From Lysobacter dokdonensis DS-58 (GTDB lineage: Bacteria > Pseudomonadota > Gammaproteobacteria > Xanthomonadales > Xanthomonadaceae), in the NCBI RefSeq assembly GCF_000770795.1, contig NZ_JRKJ01000011.1, forward strand, positions 1 through 56,832: 56,832 nucleotides of DNA, read 5' to 3'. Shown piece by piece: positions 8,873-18,495 of this stretch. The notes beneath the pieces are model-generated. The model ran no database searches. It was not told where the DNA came from and saw nothing but the letters and a program-made list of their open reading frames with translations. Made by a program: the position numbers and the translations under genes. Each line of letters starts with the position of its first letter. The first letter of the stretch is position 1.

Positions 8873-10207
8873 TCAGCGCGGTTCGAACATCGCGATGCTT
8901 TCCACGTGCGCGGTGTGCGGGAACATGTCCATCACGCCGACGGCCTTCAGCTTCCAGCCGCGCTCGTTCACGAGGTAGCCCGCATCGCGCGCCAGCGAGG
9001 CGGGATGGCAGCTCACGTAGACGATGCACTTGAGGCCGTCGAGGGACAGTTGTTTCAGCACGACATCGGCGCCCGAGCGCGGCGGGTCGAGCAGCAGGCG
9101 GTCGAATCCCGCGCGCATCCACGCGTGCGAGGACAGGTCCTGGGCGAGGTCGGCGGCGTGGAAGTCGACGTTCGACAGATGGTTGTGCGTGGCGTTTTCG
9201 CGTGCGCGGCGGATGAGGCCGGCATCGCCCTCGACGCCCACCACCTCGCCCGCGGTGCGCGCCAGCGGCAGCGTGAAATTGCCCAGGCCGCAGAACAGGT
9301 CGAGCACGCGGTCGCCGGGTTGCACGTCGAGCAATTCGATCGCCTTCGCGATCATGGTCTGGTTGAGGCCCGCGTTGACCTGGATGAAGTCGAGCGGACG
9401 GAACAGCAGTTCGATCTCCCACGTCGGCAGCGTGAACGCGAGCTTCGCCTGGTGCGGCCACAACGCATGCACCGAATCGATGCCACCGGGTTGCAGGTAC
9501 ACGGCGAATTGATGTTCCTTCGCGAAATCCTCCAGCGCCTGCATATCGCGCGGCGACAGCGGTTGCAGGTGGCGGAACACGAGCGCGATGGTGTCATCGC
9601 CTGCAATGAATTCGATCTGCGGGATGTCGCGGCGGCCGTCCATGCCGTCGACCAGCGCCGACAGCGCGGCGACCTTCATGCCGATCTGCGGGATCACCGT
9701 GTGGCATTCGGAAATGTCGGCGACGAAACGCGGATCCTGTTCGCGGAATCCCACGAGCGTCTTGTCCTTCTTCTCGACGCGGCGCACGGAGAAGCGGCCC
9801 TTGCGGCGATAGCCCCACGCGGCGTCGACCATCGGCGGCAGCACCGTTTCCGGCGTGACGTGGCCGATGCGTTCGAGGTTTTCCATCAGCACGCGCTGCT
9901 TGGCGTGGATCTGTCTGCCTTCGTCGAGGTGCTGCAGCGCGCACCCGCCGCAGACGCCGAAGTGCGGGCAGCGCGCCGTCACGCGCTCGGGCGCGGCGAC
10001 GAGGACTTCCAGCGTGCGGGCTTCGTCGAAGCTCTTGTGGCGCGCGGTCTGCTGCGCGATCACCGTCTCGCCGGGCAAGGCGCCCGCGATGAAGATCGCC
10101 TTGCCCGCGCCGGGCACTTTCGGATCGGGCCGGCGGGCGACGCCGCGGCCGTCGTGGGTGAGGTCGGTGACCGTGATTTCGAACGGGGTGAGGTCTAGGC
10201 GGGCCAA
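8873..10207 (-). CDS. rlmD: 23S rRNA (uracil-1939-C5)-methyltransferase RlmD
   Basis: The 444-residue SAM-dependent enzyme methylates U1939 of 23S rRNA (E. coli numbering). An N-terminal TRAM domain (about residues 8-70) is followed by the [4Fe-4S] cysteines Cys80, Cys86, Cys89 and one in ISECHTVIP. The Rossmann motif VLDLFCGLGNFTLPLA comes next, then LLDPPRSGA and the catalytic-cysteine motif YVSCHPASLARD. The only start that keeps the whole TRAM domain is a TTG at 10207, with a weak ribosome site, so expression may be low. It is separated from ydbL by a 57-nt gap with a strong hairpin. Confidence 0.93.
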   Translation of the reverse strand: MARLDLTPFEITVTDLTHDGRGVARRPDPKVPGAGKAIFIAGALPGETVIAQQTARHKSFDEARTLEVLVAAPERVTARCPHFGVCGGCALQHLDEGRQIHAKQRVLMENLERIGHVTPETVLPPMVDAAWGYRRKGRFSVRRVEKKDKTLVGFREQDPRFVADISECHTVIPQIGMKVAALSALVDGMDGRRDIPQIEFIAGDDTIALVFRHLQPLSPRDMQALEDFAKEHQFAVYLQPGGIDSVHALWPHQAKLAFTLPTWEIELLFRPLDFIQVNAGLNQTMIAKAIELLDVQPGDRVLDLFCGLGNFTLPLARTAGEVVGVEGDAGLIRRARENATHNHLSNVDFHAADLAQDLSSHAWMRAGFDRLLLDPPRSGADVVLKQLSLDGLKCIVYVSCHPASLARDAGYLVNERGWKLKAVGVMDMFPHTAHVESIAMFEPR

Positions 10208-10229
10208 AGCGTGGGACTGCGGGGGACGT

Positions 10230-10251
10230 GGCCGGGCATTATCGCCCGGCC
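10230..10251 (-). terminator. GC-rich hairpin between ydbL and rlmD
   Basis: Perfect 8-bp inverted repeat GGCCGGGC/GCCCGGCC with a 6-nt loop in the 57-nt gap between ydbL and rlmD. There is no T run, so it may be a Rho-linked or mRNA-stabilising structure rather than a classical terminator. Confidence 0.4.
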
Positions 10252-10264
10252 TCCCCCGCCCCGC

Positions 10265-10909
10265 TTACTTCTGCTTCCAGCTGCCACCGGCGTCCTGGTA
10301 CCACCAGCCGCCGCGGGCGCTGTCGACCCACTGCTTGGCGAAGACGCTGCGGATGTTCTTTTCCCAATCCGCGTGGCCGTTGGCGACCGCGATTTCCTTG
10401 TAGACCGCTTCGCGGTCGCGGTTGTCGTCGGCCACGGCCTTCTGCATGCCCACGCGGTCCTTCAGTTCCAGCGAGGCGGCATCGCGCAGGACGATTAGGC
10501 CGTCCTTGCTGAAGCCGAGCGCGCCGAGGTCGAAGCCCTTGCGCAGCGTGGAATCGAAGCGCGCGGCCATGCGCGACTGGATCGCCTGGATCGCGGGCGT
10601 CTTGATGGTGATGTCCGGCTGCGACTGCGCATATGCGCTGCCGATCCCGATCAGGCTGAGCGGATCGATGCGCTGCAGCAGGCTCGCCATGCCGCCGCCG
10701 TTCGGCGTCTTGCTGCCCTCTTCCGGCTTGGCTTCGGGCTTCACGCCGTTGGGCAGCTCGTCGCCGATGACCTTCTCGACGAATTCCTTCGCCGCTTCCT
10801 TCGCCTCCGCCGCGGGGAAGTAGACATTGATGGTGACGCAGGCGCTGAGCAGCGCCATGGCGGCGAAACTCGCCGCGGTCGGCGCGAACTTGCTGCGGGT
10901 GGCGGACAT
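10265..10909 (-). CDS. ydbL: YdbL-like DUF1318 lipoprotein
   Basis: The 214-residue protein has a signal peptide ending in the lipobox LLSAC (Cys24) and continues CVTINVYFPAAEAKEAAKEF, the typical start of lipoprotein-type DUF1318 proteins. The C-terminal half (GFDLGALGFSKDGLIVLR to WWYQDAGGSWKQK) matches the E. coli YdbL fold. YdbL is a periplasmic partner of YdbH, one of the AsmA-like proteins moving phospholipid to the outer membrane. At 214 residues it is about twice E. coli YdbL, because of the lipidated N-terminus and a Lys/Pro/Glu linker. It follows ydbH by 47 nt. No separate ynbE is seen. Confidence 0.8.
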   Translation of the reverse strand: MSATRSKFAPTAASFAAMALLSACVTINVYFPAAEAKEAAKEFVEKVIGDELPNGVKPEAKPEEGSKTPNGGGMASLLQRIDPLSLIGIGSAYAQSQPDITIKTPAIQAIQSRMAARFDSTLRKGFDLGALGFSKDGLIVLRDAASLELKDRVGMQKAVADDNRDREAVYKEIAVANGHADWEKNIRSVFAKQWVDSARGGWWYQDAGGSWKQK

Positions 10910-10956
10910 TCGGAGGCTCCTTGGAACGGCTTGGGTCGGGTTGATGGCATCGTCAC

Positions 10957-12972
10957 TCAGCGGACCTCGGGTGTCACCTCACCGCCGGCGACCGCCGTCA
11001 GGCGCTCCACCAGCGTAGGCCAATCCACGTTGTCGTGGATGCCGACGACCGTCAGGCGGGGCAGGCCCGCGCCTTCGACGATAGTAAAAGAGTCGCCGGC
11101 TGAACGAAGCCCGCGCATGGCGCACACCTCGTTGGACAGCGTGCAGCCGATGCCGATGCGCTTGTAGCCGAAGTCGTCGAACAGGGCGATCGCCTTGCCC
11201 TGCAGGGTGGAGACGAACGAGCTGTCGCCGACGCTCGAGATGCTCTGCACCGCGCGCTGGCTGATGCGCTGGCGCGTCGTGTGCGTGGGATCGGTGTGGA
11301 GGTCGGCATCGAAGGCGGTGACGGTCCAGTCCACCAGGCGCAAGGCATCGATGCGCCCATCCAGCCGCCCGCTGATGCTGCCGAAGTCGAAGACTTCCGT
11401 GAGCGCGAGCAGGTCGAGGTCTTCCACCGCGAGGTCCGCGGCCAACGTGGGCGCGACGCCGAAGGGGCGTTCCATCGACAACTGCGAGACGTCGACACGG
11501 CCGTCGAACACCGCCATCGACAAGCCGCCTTCGAAATCGAGCCGCTCGTTCGCGTAATGCGCGCGCGGCAGGCGCCCGGTGAGTTCGCCGCGGAAGGCGG
11601 GCCAGCCGAAGGTGGTGGCGAGTTTGCCGACGTCGAGATGTTCGACGCCCAATCCGAACACCGCATCCGCGCCCTGCTCGCCCGACGGCGGGCGCAGCGT
11701 CATGTTCTCGAAACGCAACGCGCCGCCGAGGAACGGCACGGACACCGCGTCTGTCAGCGAGATCGCGCCGTCGCCGCTGCGCATCGGCAACCGCGCCTGC
11801 GCGAACGGCATTTCCCACAGCGCGCCCTCGCGCCACGTGAGCGTGCTTTCGACGGGGGACGTGCGCGAGTAACGCAGGTCGCCATCCAGGCCGAGGAACG
11901 CGAAGCGATGCGCGCCGCCGTCTTCGATGTCCACGCCGTGGGGAACGACGCTGAAGGCCTGCACTTGCCCGCCCTCGATGTGGAGCCGTGCATCGAGCGC
12001 GCCGGCGAGCGTGAGATCGGACAGGCCCGCGGTGCCGAGGGGGCCGGAGAGGTAACGATCCCGCACGGGCGCGAGGTCGCCGCTGTGCGCCTGCACGTCG
12101 AGCAGGCGCAGCGTCGCGTCTTCGGCGAAGGCCGCGCGGCCGCGCACGGTGAGCACCTCGCCGTCGGTCCAGGCGATCGACGGCAACGACCAGCCCGCGC
12201 CTTCGCGCGACTCGCCAGTGATCGACAGCCGCACCGGCGTCGAGGGCAGCGCGATGTACGCGGTGCCCGCGAGGAACTCGCCGCCGCGCAGCGTGCCGTC
12301 GAGCGTGAGCAGCGACGGTCGTGGTGCGTCGAAGATGCGGTAATCGAAATCGAAGGTGCCGGCGAGGTTGTCGGCGGCGATCGTCGCGTCGACGGTTTCG
12401 AGTTTCGCACCCGCGGCCGTCAGCCGGCCGCCGATGCGCAACGGGCCCTGCGCTGGTGCGGCAACATCGACGCGGCCATCGAGCGTGCCGCCCTGCAGGC
12501 GCGCGTCGGCCCAGGCTTTCGACAACAGGCTTTGCGCCCACGCGATGGGCACGCGCGTGAGATCGATGCGCGTGAGGTCCGGCGTGGCGGTGCCGCGGTC
12601 GACGCGCATCGTGCCGCGGCCTTGTTGCAGCGTGCCCGACAGGCCGGCTTCGTCGAACGCGATGCCGAGGCGGAAGGTTTGCCTGCCTGCATGCAGCGTG
12701 CCTTCGCAGCCCCAACCGTGCGCGGTGGTGCGTTGCAGCGGGCAGGTCCATGCAAGGTTGCGTGCATCGACGCCGAGGCCGGGCGCGCGCAGGCGCGCGG
12801 TCTGCAATCGCAACGTGCCTTGCGGCGCATCGGCGGGCCAATCGAGTTGGACGTGCACGCGTTCCAGCGTGCCGATGGGCAAGGCGATCTTCGCGATGTC
12901 CGCTTCCAGCGTGCGCGCGTGCGCGTGGCCGGCGAGGGCCATCAGGCAGAGGAGGAAGAACGCGCGCGTCAT
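10957..12972 (-). CDS. ydbH: YdbH-like AsmA-family phospholipid transport protein
   Basis: The 671-residue protein starts with a signal-type segment MTRAFFLLCLMALAGHAHA and is otherwise a long run of amphipathic beta strands, as in the AsmA/TamB/YdbH bridge proteins that carry phospholipid across the periplasm. The C-terminal part (QGKAIALFDDFGYKRIGIGC to HDNVDWPTLVERLTAVAGGEV) is the YdbH-type dicarboxylate-transport-like domain. It is shorter than E. coli YdbH (879 residues). The E. coli operon is ydbH-ynbE-ydbL; here ydbL follows directly. The ATG at 12972 was chosen because the hydrophobic segment begins there. Function is inferred from family and from the ydbL neighbour. Confidence 0.8.
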   Translation of the reverse strand: MTRAFFLLCLMALAGHAHARTLEADIAKIALPIGTLERVHVQLDWPADAPQGTLRLQTARLRAPGLGVDARNLAWTCPLQRTTAHGWGCEGTLHAGRQTFRLGIAFDEAGLSGTLQQGRGTMRVDRGTATPDLTRIDLTRVPIAWAQSLLSKAWADARLQGGTLDGRVDVAAPAQGPLRIGGRLTAAGAKLETVDATIAADNLAGTFDFDYRIFDAPRPSLLTLDGTLRGGEFLAGTAYIALPSTPVRLSITGESREGAGWSLPSIAWTDGEVLTVRGRAAFAEDATLRLLDVQAHSGDLAPVRDRYLSGPLGTAGLSDLTLAGALDARLHIEGGQVQAFSVVPHGVDIEDGGAHRFAFLGLDGDLRYSRTSPVESTLTWREGALWEMPFAQARLPMRSGDGAISLTDAVSVPFLGGALRFENMTLRPPSGEQGADAVFGLGVEHLDVGKLATTFGWPAFRGELTGRLPRAHYANERLDFEGGLSMAVFDGRVDVSQLSMERPFGVAPTLAADLAVEDLDLLALTEVFDFGSISGRLDGRIDALRLVDWTVTAFDADLHTDPTHTTRQRISQRAVQSISSVGDSSFVSTLQGKAIALFDDFGYKRIGIGCTLSNEVCAMRGLRSAGDSFTIVEGAGLPRLTVVGIHDNVDWPTLVERLTAVAGGEVTPEVR

Positions 12973-12998
12973 TGGGGCCGGAGGATAGCCGACGCCTG

Positions 12999-13730
12999 TC
13001 ATCGCGGCTTCGACAACCGCCCCAACTCCGCCAGCATGTCCCACGACTTCAGCCCGCGGGGGCCGAGGTGATACGCCAGCACCTCGCGCATCGTGCGGCG
13101 CAGGCTGGACAGGTCGTCGCCATCGGGTTGCGTGTCCTGCGCGAGCGCGAGCAGCGCCCGGCCCGTGGCCGCGGTGTCGCGGTCGGTCTGCCCGCGGTCG
13201 TGGCGGACGCGGCGCGTACCCTGCTCGGGGTCGAGGCGATACCGCGCGGCGGGGTCGATCGCGACGCCATCGGTGTCGGCATCGAGGACCAGGCCGAACC
13301 CGAGCGCTTCGAGCAGGTCGCGTTCGAACCGCCGCAGCGTCCACGCGAGCGGTGCGTCGCTCGCGAGGTCCACGCGCACCTGTCCGTAGGCATCGAACAA
13401 CTCCGGCAACGCATCGCCGCGCGGCGCGAGGCGCAGCACGAGTTCATTGACGTAGAACGACGCGAGCGACGCATCGCCCTGCAACACGGGGGCGGCGTCC
13501 AATGCCTCGGCGCTGCGCAGTTGCGCGAGTTCGCCGCGCAGGACGGCGTCGAGCCGAATGTGTTGCATCGGTTGCAGGGCGGCGCGCAGGACGTGGCGTT
13601 TCGGGCCCTGCACGCCGCGCGCGATCAATCCGAGGCGGCCCTGGTCCTGCGCGAGCACTTCGACGAGCAGGCTCGTCTCGCGCCACGGGCGCGCGTGAAG
13701 CACGTACGCGGCTTCACCCGTGATGCGCAC
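12999..13730 (-). CDS. recO: DNA repair protein RecO
   Basis: The 243-residue RecO acts with RecR in RecFOR gap repair, annealing DNA and helping load RecA onto SSB-coated strands. The N-terminal OB fold is recognisable in [19 protein letters not shown] and [11 protein letters not shown], and the helical C-terminus in RREV-type [20 protein letters not shown]. No zinc-binding cysteines are visible, as in many gammaproteobacterial RecO proteins. It starts with GTG 3 nt after the era stop, the usual rnc-era-recO arrangement. Confidence 0.93.
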   Translation of the reverse strand: MRITGEAAYVLHARPWRETSLLVEVLAQDQGRLGLIARGVQGPKRHVLRAALQPMQHIRLDAVLRGELAQLRSAEALDAAPVLQGDASLASFYVNELVLRLAPRGDALPELFDAYGQVRVDLASDAPLAWTLRRFERDLLEALGFGLVLDADTDGVAIDPAARYRLDPEQGTRRVRHDRGQTDRDTAATGRALLALAQDTQPDGDDLSSLRRTMREVLAYHLGPRGLKSWDMLAELGRLSKPR

Positions 13731-13733
13731 GCG

Positions 13734-14639
13734 TCAGTCGTGGTAACCGAGCGTGCGCAGCGCGGCTTCGTCGTCCGACCAGCCTTCGCGCACGCGGACC
13801 CACGTTTCGAGGAAGACCTTGCCGTCGAACAGGCGTTCCATCTGCTCGCGCGCGCGCGTCCCGATCTCGCGCAGGCGTTCGCCCTTGTTGCCGATCACGA
13901 TGGCCTTCTGCCCGTCGCGTTCGACCCAGATCACGGCATTGATGCGCCACATGCGGCCGTCGAGTTCGAACTTCTCGATTTCCACCGTCGTGGCGTACGG
14001 CAACTCGGCCCCGAGCTGGCGCATGAGTTGTTCGCGCACGAGTTCGCCGGCGAGGAAGCGCTGGCTCTTGTCGGTGATCTCGTCTTCGCCGTAGAGCGCG
14101 GGTTGCTCGGGAACGAGCTTGAGCAGGTCGTCGACCAGCGGCTCGAGGCCCTTCTTCTTCAGCGCGGAAATCGGGTGCACGGCGGCGAACTCGCGTTCGG
14201 CCGCGACCTTCGCCAGGAAGGGCAACAGCGTGGTCTTGTCCTTGACGCGATCGACCTGGTTGACGGCGAGCACGACGGGGACGCCGGCCTCCTTCAACGC
14301 CTCGTAGGCGAGCGTGTCTTCGTCGTCCCAGCGGCCGGCTTCGATGACGAGGAGCGCGGCGTCGACGCCTTCCAGCGCGCCGCGCGCGGCGCGGTTCATC
14401 CAACGGTTCATCGCGCGCTTCTGTTCGCGATGCAGGCCGGGGGTATCGACGAGCAGCAGTTGTCCGTGCGGGAACGTCGCGATGCCGAGCAGTCGATGCC
14501 GCGTGGTCTGCGGCCGGTTGGAGGTGATGCTGATCTTGAAGCCGACCAGGGCGTTGACGAGCGTCGACTTGCCCACGTTCGGGCGGCCGATCACGGCGAC
14601 ATGGCCGGCGCGGTGGGGGGTGGTTTCCATGGGGGGCAT
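13734..14639 (-). CDS. era: GTPase Era
   Basis: The 301-residue Era binds the 3' end of 16S rRNA and checkpoints 30S assembly at the membrane. G1 GRPNVGKST (residues 18-26), the G2 region [12 protein letters not shown]3 DTPGLH, G4 NQVD and G5 SALKKKG are all present. The C-terminal KH domain contains [19 protein letters not shown] with the GxxG-type loop. Two in-frame ATGs (14639 and 14630) could start translation and neither has a clear Shine-Dalgarno. A palindromic repeat lies between it and rnc. Confidence 0.95.
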   Translation of the reverse strand: MPPMETTPHRAGHVAVIGRPNVGKSTLVNALVGFKISITSNRPQTTRHRLLGIATFPHGQLLLVDTPGLHREQKRAMNRWMNRAARGALEGVDAALLVIEAGRWDDEDTLAYEALKEAGVPVVLAVNQVDRVKDKTTLLPFLAKVAAEREFAAVHPISALKKKGLEPLVDDLLKLVPEQPALYGEDEITDKSQRFLAGELVREQLMRQLGAELPYATTVEIEKFELDGRMWRINAVIWVERDGQKAIVIGNKGERLREIGTRAREQMERLFDGKVFLETWVRVREGWSDDEAALRTLGYHD

Positions 14640-14656
14640 TGTAGTCCGTGGGCGAC

Positions 14657-14688
14657 GTCATCCCCGCGAACGCGGGGACGGGGATGAC
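14657..14688. repeat. REP-like palindromic element between era and rnc
   Basis: Nested inverted repeats: inner arms CCCCGCG/CGCGGGG around AA, and outer arms GTCATCCCC/GGGGATGAC. This is the GTCATCCCCGCGAACGCGGGG type of dispersed element common in GC-rich proteobacteria. It fills most of the 51-nt rnc-era gap and could stabilise or trim the mRNA. Confidence 0.75.
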
Positions 14689-14690
14689 GG

Positions 14691-15365
14691 CTACGGGTCG
14701 ATCTTCGCCAGCACGGCTTCGGCGGCGACTTGCTCCGCCGCGCGGCGCGAGGTGCCCTCGCCTTCGCATTCGATGCGCGGCTCGGCCAGGGCGCAGGCGA
14801 CGCGGAAGGTCTTGGCGTGTTCGTCGCCCGATTCGGACACCAGCGTATAGGCGGGCAGCGGTTTGCCGCGGGCCTGCAGCCATTCCTGCAGGCGCGTCTT
14901 GGCGTCCTTGCCGATCTTGTTGGGCGGCGGCAATGCGTCGATGGAGGATTCGAACCACGGCAGCACGGCCGTGCGGCAGGCTTCGAAACCACCGTCGAGG
15001 TGGATCGCGCCGACGATGGCTTCGACCGCGTCGGCGAGGATCGAATCGCGGCGATGCCCACCGGATTTCATTTCGCCGGGGCCGAGCACCAGGTGCTGGC
15101 CGAGTTCGAGCGTGCGCGCGATGGCGGCGAGCGCCGATTCGCGGACCAGTTCGGCGCGCGCGCGGGTCAGCGTGCCTTCGTCGGCGCGCGGCCAGCGTTT
15201 GTACAAGGCTTCGGCGACGAACAGGTTGACGAGCGCATCGCCGAGGAATTCCAGCCGCTCGTTGTGCGCCGGCGCGGCGCTGCGGTGCGTGAGCGCCTGC
15301 GCCAGCAAGCCCGGATCGACGAAGTCGTATCCGGGCAGGCGGAGGCCGTCAGTCGCTCGGACCAC
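14691..15365 (-). CDS. rnc: Ribonuclease III
   Basis: The 224-residue RNase III cuts double-stranded RNA, including pre-rRNA and many mRNAs. The catalytic domain has the signature [12 protein letters not shown] and the second metal-site helix [21 protein letters not shown] double-stranded-RNA-binding domain follows ([14 protein letters not shown] to [19 protein letters not shown]). The start is a GTG overlapping the upstream gene by 17 nt. RNase III commonly autoregulates its operon through a 5' stem-loop; I could not identify that site here. Confidence 0.95.
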   Translation of the reverse strand: MVRATDGLRLPGYDFVDPGLLAQALTHRSAAPAHNERLEFLGDALVNLFVAEALYKRWPRADEGTLTRARAELVRESALAAIARTLELGQHLVLGPGEMKSGGHRRDSILADAVEAIVGAIHLDGGFEACRTAVLPWFESSIDALPPPNKIGKDAKTRLQEWLQARGKPLPAYTLVSESGDEHAKTFRVACALAEPRIECEGEGTSRRAAEQVAAEAVLAKIDP

Positions 15366-15729
15366 CGTGGACCAGGTCCTTCTCGGCGACGAAGTTACCG
15401 ACGACGTCGAGGTTGGCGATGATCGGGCGGCGCACTTCGTACGACACCGTCATGTGCCAGCCGCCGTCCATGCGCTCGATGGAGACGTTTTCCGGCTTCA
15501 CGTTGTCCGAGTAGTTCACGTACAGCCGGCGGAAGAACGCGCTGCGGATGCGGTCCGGCGGCGCATTGTTGATGCCCGGCTCCAGCGAGAGCCCCTTCAT
15601 CGATTCCTTGACGGCATAGAACTCCGAGTACATCGGGATGACCTTCATCCCCACGTACACCGCGATGCCCGCGACGGCCAGGATCAGGATGAATCCCAGC
15701 AGCGTCATGCCCCCTTGCGTGCGCTTCAT
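15349..15729 (-). CDS. DUF4845 single-pass membrane protein
   Basis: The 126-residue protein has one N-terminal membrane helix (about residues 9-31, [19 protein letters not shown]) and a small exported domain of about 95 residues with [18 protein letters not shown] and [21 protein letters not shown]. This is the DUF4845 family, usually found between lepB and rnc in beta- and gammaproteobacteria, as here. No function is established. The fixed position beside signal peptidase suggests an envelope role, which is inference only. The end overlaps the rnc start by 17 nt. Confidence 0.85.
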   Translation of the reverse strand: MKRTQGGMTLLGFILILAVAGIAVYVGMKVIPMYSEFYAVKESMKGLSLEPGINNAPPDRIRSAFFRRLYVNYSDNVKPENVSIERMDGGWHMTVSYEVRRPIIANLDVVGNFVAEKDLVHGGPSD

Positions 15730-15770
15730 GTTGTCCCCTTCCCCTCGGGTCGATCGATGTGTGCTGGCGG

Positions 15771-16568
15771 TTACGGGATGTTCGAGCCGATCCTCGAGAA
15801 ATCCACGCCCCCGGCCTGGCGGTCCCAGTTGAACCAGATCAGGAATGCCTTTCCGCGGAGGTTTTCCTCCGGCAGGAAATGCACGGCCCAGAACCGGCTG
15901 TCCTCGCTATTATCACGATTGTCGCCCATGACGAAATAGTGTCCGGGCGGCACCACCCATTCCCCTTCTCCCTGGATGGAGAACGGAGAGTCCTCGCGTT
16001 CCAGGACGGGGTGCGGCCGGCCCGGCAGGGCTTCCTGCCGCAGGTCCGCGCCGGTCATGTCCACGCCCTGGCCCTTGCCGACATACTGGCCGATCTGCTG
16101 GTACTTCATCGCGACACCGTTCACGAACACGGTGTTGTCGCGATAGGCGACCGTGTCGCCCGGCAGGCCGATCACGCGCTTGATCCAGTCCTGGTCGGGG
16201 TGGTGCGGCGGGCGGAAGACCACGACGTCGCCGCGCTTGGGCTCGCCGATGGTGACGAACTTCTTGTTGTTGATCGGCAGGCGCAGGCCGTAGGCGAACT
16301 TGTTGACGAGGATGAAATCGCCGATCAGCAGCGAGGGCATCATCGAGCTCGACGGGATGCGGAAGGGCTCGGCCACGAAGCTGCGCAGGCCCAGCACGAT
16401 GGCCAGCACCGGGAAGAACGCGCGCGAGTAGTCGACGAGGAGCGGTTCCTTCTCGTCGAGCAGGCCGGCGGCCTCCTTGCGGCGCTTGGCGAAGAACAGC
16501 TTGTCCCCCAGCCAGATGATCCCGGTGAGCAGGGTCAGCACCACCAGGATCGTTTCGAACCACACCAT
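15771..16568 (-). CDS. lepB: Signal peptidase I
   Basis: The 265-residue LepB cleaves signal peptides from exported preproteins at the periplasmic face of the inner membrane. Two N-terminal membrane helices (residues 4-20 and 50-64) precede the catalytic domain. Nucleophile Ser75 sits in IPSSSMMPS and the general base Lys130 in DWIKRVIGLPGD; MGDNRDNSEDSR is box E. All key residues are present and length is normal. It lies 36 nt downstream of lepA in the classic lepA-lepB order. Confidence 0.96.
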   Translation of the reverse strand: MVWFETILVVLTLLTGIIWLGDKLFFAKRRKEAAGLLDEKEPLLVDYSRAFFPVLAIVLGLRSFVAEPFRIPSSSMMPSLLIGDFILVNKFAYGLRLPINNKKFVTIGEPKRGDVVVFRPPHHPDQDWIKRVIGLPGDTVAYRDNTVFVNGVAMKYQQIGQYVGKGQGVDMTGADLRQEALPGRPHPVLEREDSPFSIQGEGEWVVPPGHYFVMGDNRDNSEDSRFWAVHFLPEENLRGKAFLIWFNWDRQAGGVDFSRIGSNIP

Positions 16569-16604
16569 GCCAGCTCCTTGTTGCCGGTCGACGCCGGGGC
16601 AAGC

Positions 16605-18398
16605 TTACTTGTTATCGACCTGCAGGACGGCAAGGAAAGCTTCCTGCGGGATCTCGACGCGACCCACCTGCTTCATCCGCTTCTTGCCCTCTTTCTGTTT
16701 CTCGAGGAGCTTCTTCTTGCGGGTGGCGTCGCCGCCGTAGCACTTGGCCAACACGTTCTTGCGCAACGCCTTGACCGTGCTGCGCGCGATGATCTGCGAG
16801 CCCACCGCGGCCTGGATGGCGACGTCGAACATCTGGCGCGGGATCAGTTCGCGCATCTTCTCGGTCAGGTCCCGGCCGCGACGGTCGGCGTGCGCACGGT
16901 GGGTGATGATCGACAGCGCGTCCACCTTGTCGCCGTTGATCAACGTGTCCACGCGGACGAACGGGCCGGGCTGGAACCGCACGAAGTGGTAGTCCAACGA
17001 AGCGTAGCCGCGCGAGACGGACTTGAGGCGGTCGAAGAAATCCAGGACGACTTCGGCCATCGGCAGTTCATAGCTGATCTGCACCTGGCTGCCCATGTAC
17101 GTGATGCCGACCTGCGTGCCCCGCTTTTCTTCGCACAACGTGATCACGTTGCCGACGTAATCCGGCGGCGTGAGGACGTTGGCGCGGATGATGGGCTCGC
17201 GGATTTCCTCGATCTGGTTCACCGGCGGCATCTTGGCCGGGTTGTCGAGCGGCATGACGCTGCCGTCGGTCTTGAGGACTTCGTAGATCACCGTCGGCGC
17301 GGTGGTGATCAGGTTGAGGTCGTACTCGCGCTCCAGGCGCTCCTGCACGATCTCCAGGTGCAGCATTCCGAGGAACCCGCAGCGGAAGCCGAAGCCCATG
17401 GCTTCGGAGCTTTCGGGCTCGAAGCGCAGCGCGGCGTCGTTGAGGCGGAGTTTTTCCAGCGCTTCGCGCAACGCCGGGTAATCCTCGGCATCCACCGGGA
17501 ACAGACCGGCGAACACGCGCGGCTGCATCTCCTGGAAGCCCGGGAGCGGCTTGGTCGCCGGATCGGCGGCCAGCGTGAGCGTGTCGCCGACCGGCGCGCC
17601 GTGCACGTCCTTGATCGACGCGGTGATCCAGCCCACCTCGCCCGCGCCGAGCTTCGGCAGCACCTTGCGCTTGGGCGTGAACACGCCGACCGAATCCACC
17701 AGGTGCGTGCGGCCCGTCGACATCACGAGCATCTTGGTGCCCGGCACGATGTCGCCCTGCATCACGCGCACGAGGCTCACGACTCCGAGGTAGTTGTCGA
17801 ACCACGAGTCGATGATCAGCGCCTGCAGTTTGTCGGTGTCGCGCGGCTTCGGCGGCGGGATGCGCGCGACGATGGCTTCGAGCACGTCTCCCACGTTCAG
17901 GCCGGTCTTCGCGCTGATGGCCACCGCGTCTTCGGCGTCGATGCCGATGACCGCTTCGATTTCCTTCTTGACGCGGTCGATGTCGGCCGTGGGCAGGTCG
18001 ATCTTGTTGAGGACCGGCACGACTTCCAGCCCCTGCTCCACCGCGGTGTAGCAGTTGGCGACGGACTGGGCTTCCACGCCCTGCGCGGCGTCGACGACGA
18101 GCAGCGCGCCCTCGCACGCGGCGAGCGAACGCGAGACTTCGTAGCTGAAGTCCACGTGGCCCGGCGTGTCGATGAAGTTCAGCTGGTAGGTGACGCCGTC
18201 CTTCGCCTTGTACGGCAGCGAGACGGACTGCGCCTTGATGGTGATGCCGCGTTCGCGCTCGATGGGATTCGAGTCGAGCACCTGCGCTTCCATCTCGCGG
18301 GCTTCGAGCCCGCCGCAGAGTTGGATGATGCGATCGGCCAGCGTCGACTTGCCGTGGTCGACGTGGGCAATGATGGAAAAGTTGCGAATGTGCTGCAT
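16605..18398 (-). CDS. lepA: Elongation factor 4 (LepA)
   Basis: The 597-residue translational GTPase LepA/EF4 binds ribosomes and affects initiation and elongation under stress. Start [19 protein letters not shown] contains G1; [15 protein letters not shown] is G3 and NKIDLP is G4. Domains II, III, V and the LepA-specific C-terminal domain follow ([43 protein letters not shown]). The ATG at 18398 is the conserved start rather than an upstream in-frame ATG. Confidence 0.96.
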   Translation of the reverse strand: MQHIRNFSIIAHVDHGKSTLADRIIQLCGGLEAREMEAQVLDSNPIERERGITIKAQSVSLPYKAKDGVTYQLNFIDTPGHVDFSYEVSRSLAACEGALLVVDAAQGVEAQSVANCYTAVEQGLEVVPVLNKIDLPTADIDRVKKEIEAVIGIDAEDAVAISAKTGLNVGDVLEAIVARIPPPKPRDTDKLQALIIDSWFDNYLGVVSLVRVMQGDIVPGTKMLVMSTGRTHLVDSVGVFTPKRKVLPKLGAGEVGWITASIKDVHGAPVGDTLTLAADPATKPLPGFQEMQPRVFAGLFPVDAEDYPALREALEKLRLNDAALRFEPESSEAMGFGFRCGFLGMLHLEIVQERLEREYDLNLITTAPTVIYEVLKTDGSVMPLDNPAKMPPVNQIEEIREPIIRANVLTPPDYVGNVITLCEEKRGTQVGITYMGSQVQISYELPMAEVVLDFFDRLKSVSRGYASLDYHFVRFQPGPFVRVDTLINGDKVDALSIITHRAHADRRGRDLTEKMRELIPRQMFDVAIQAAVGSQIIARSTVKALRKNVLAKCYGGDATRKKKLLEKQKEGKKRMKQVGRVEIPQEAFLAVLQVDNK

Positions 18399-18495
18399 CG
18401 AGCCCGGGCCAGGAAAAAAGCGCGGCATTATCGCATAGGGGCCGGGGCCGACCCTGTACGGGGTGGCCTCGGCCCGTTCGCGCGATGCGCCGGGG

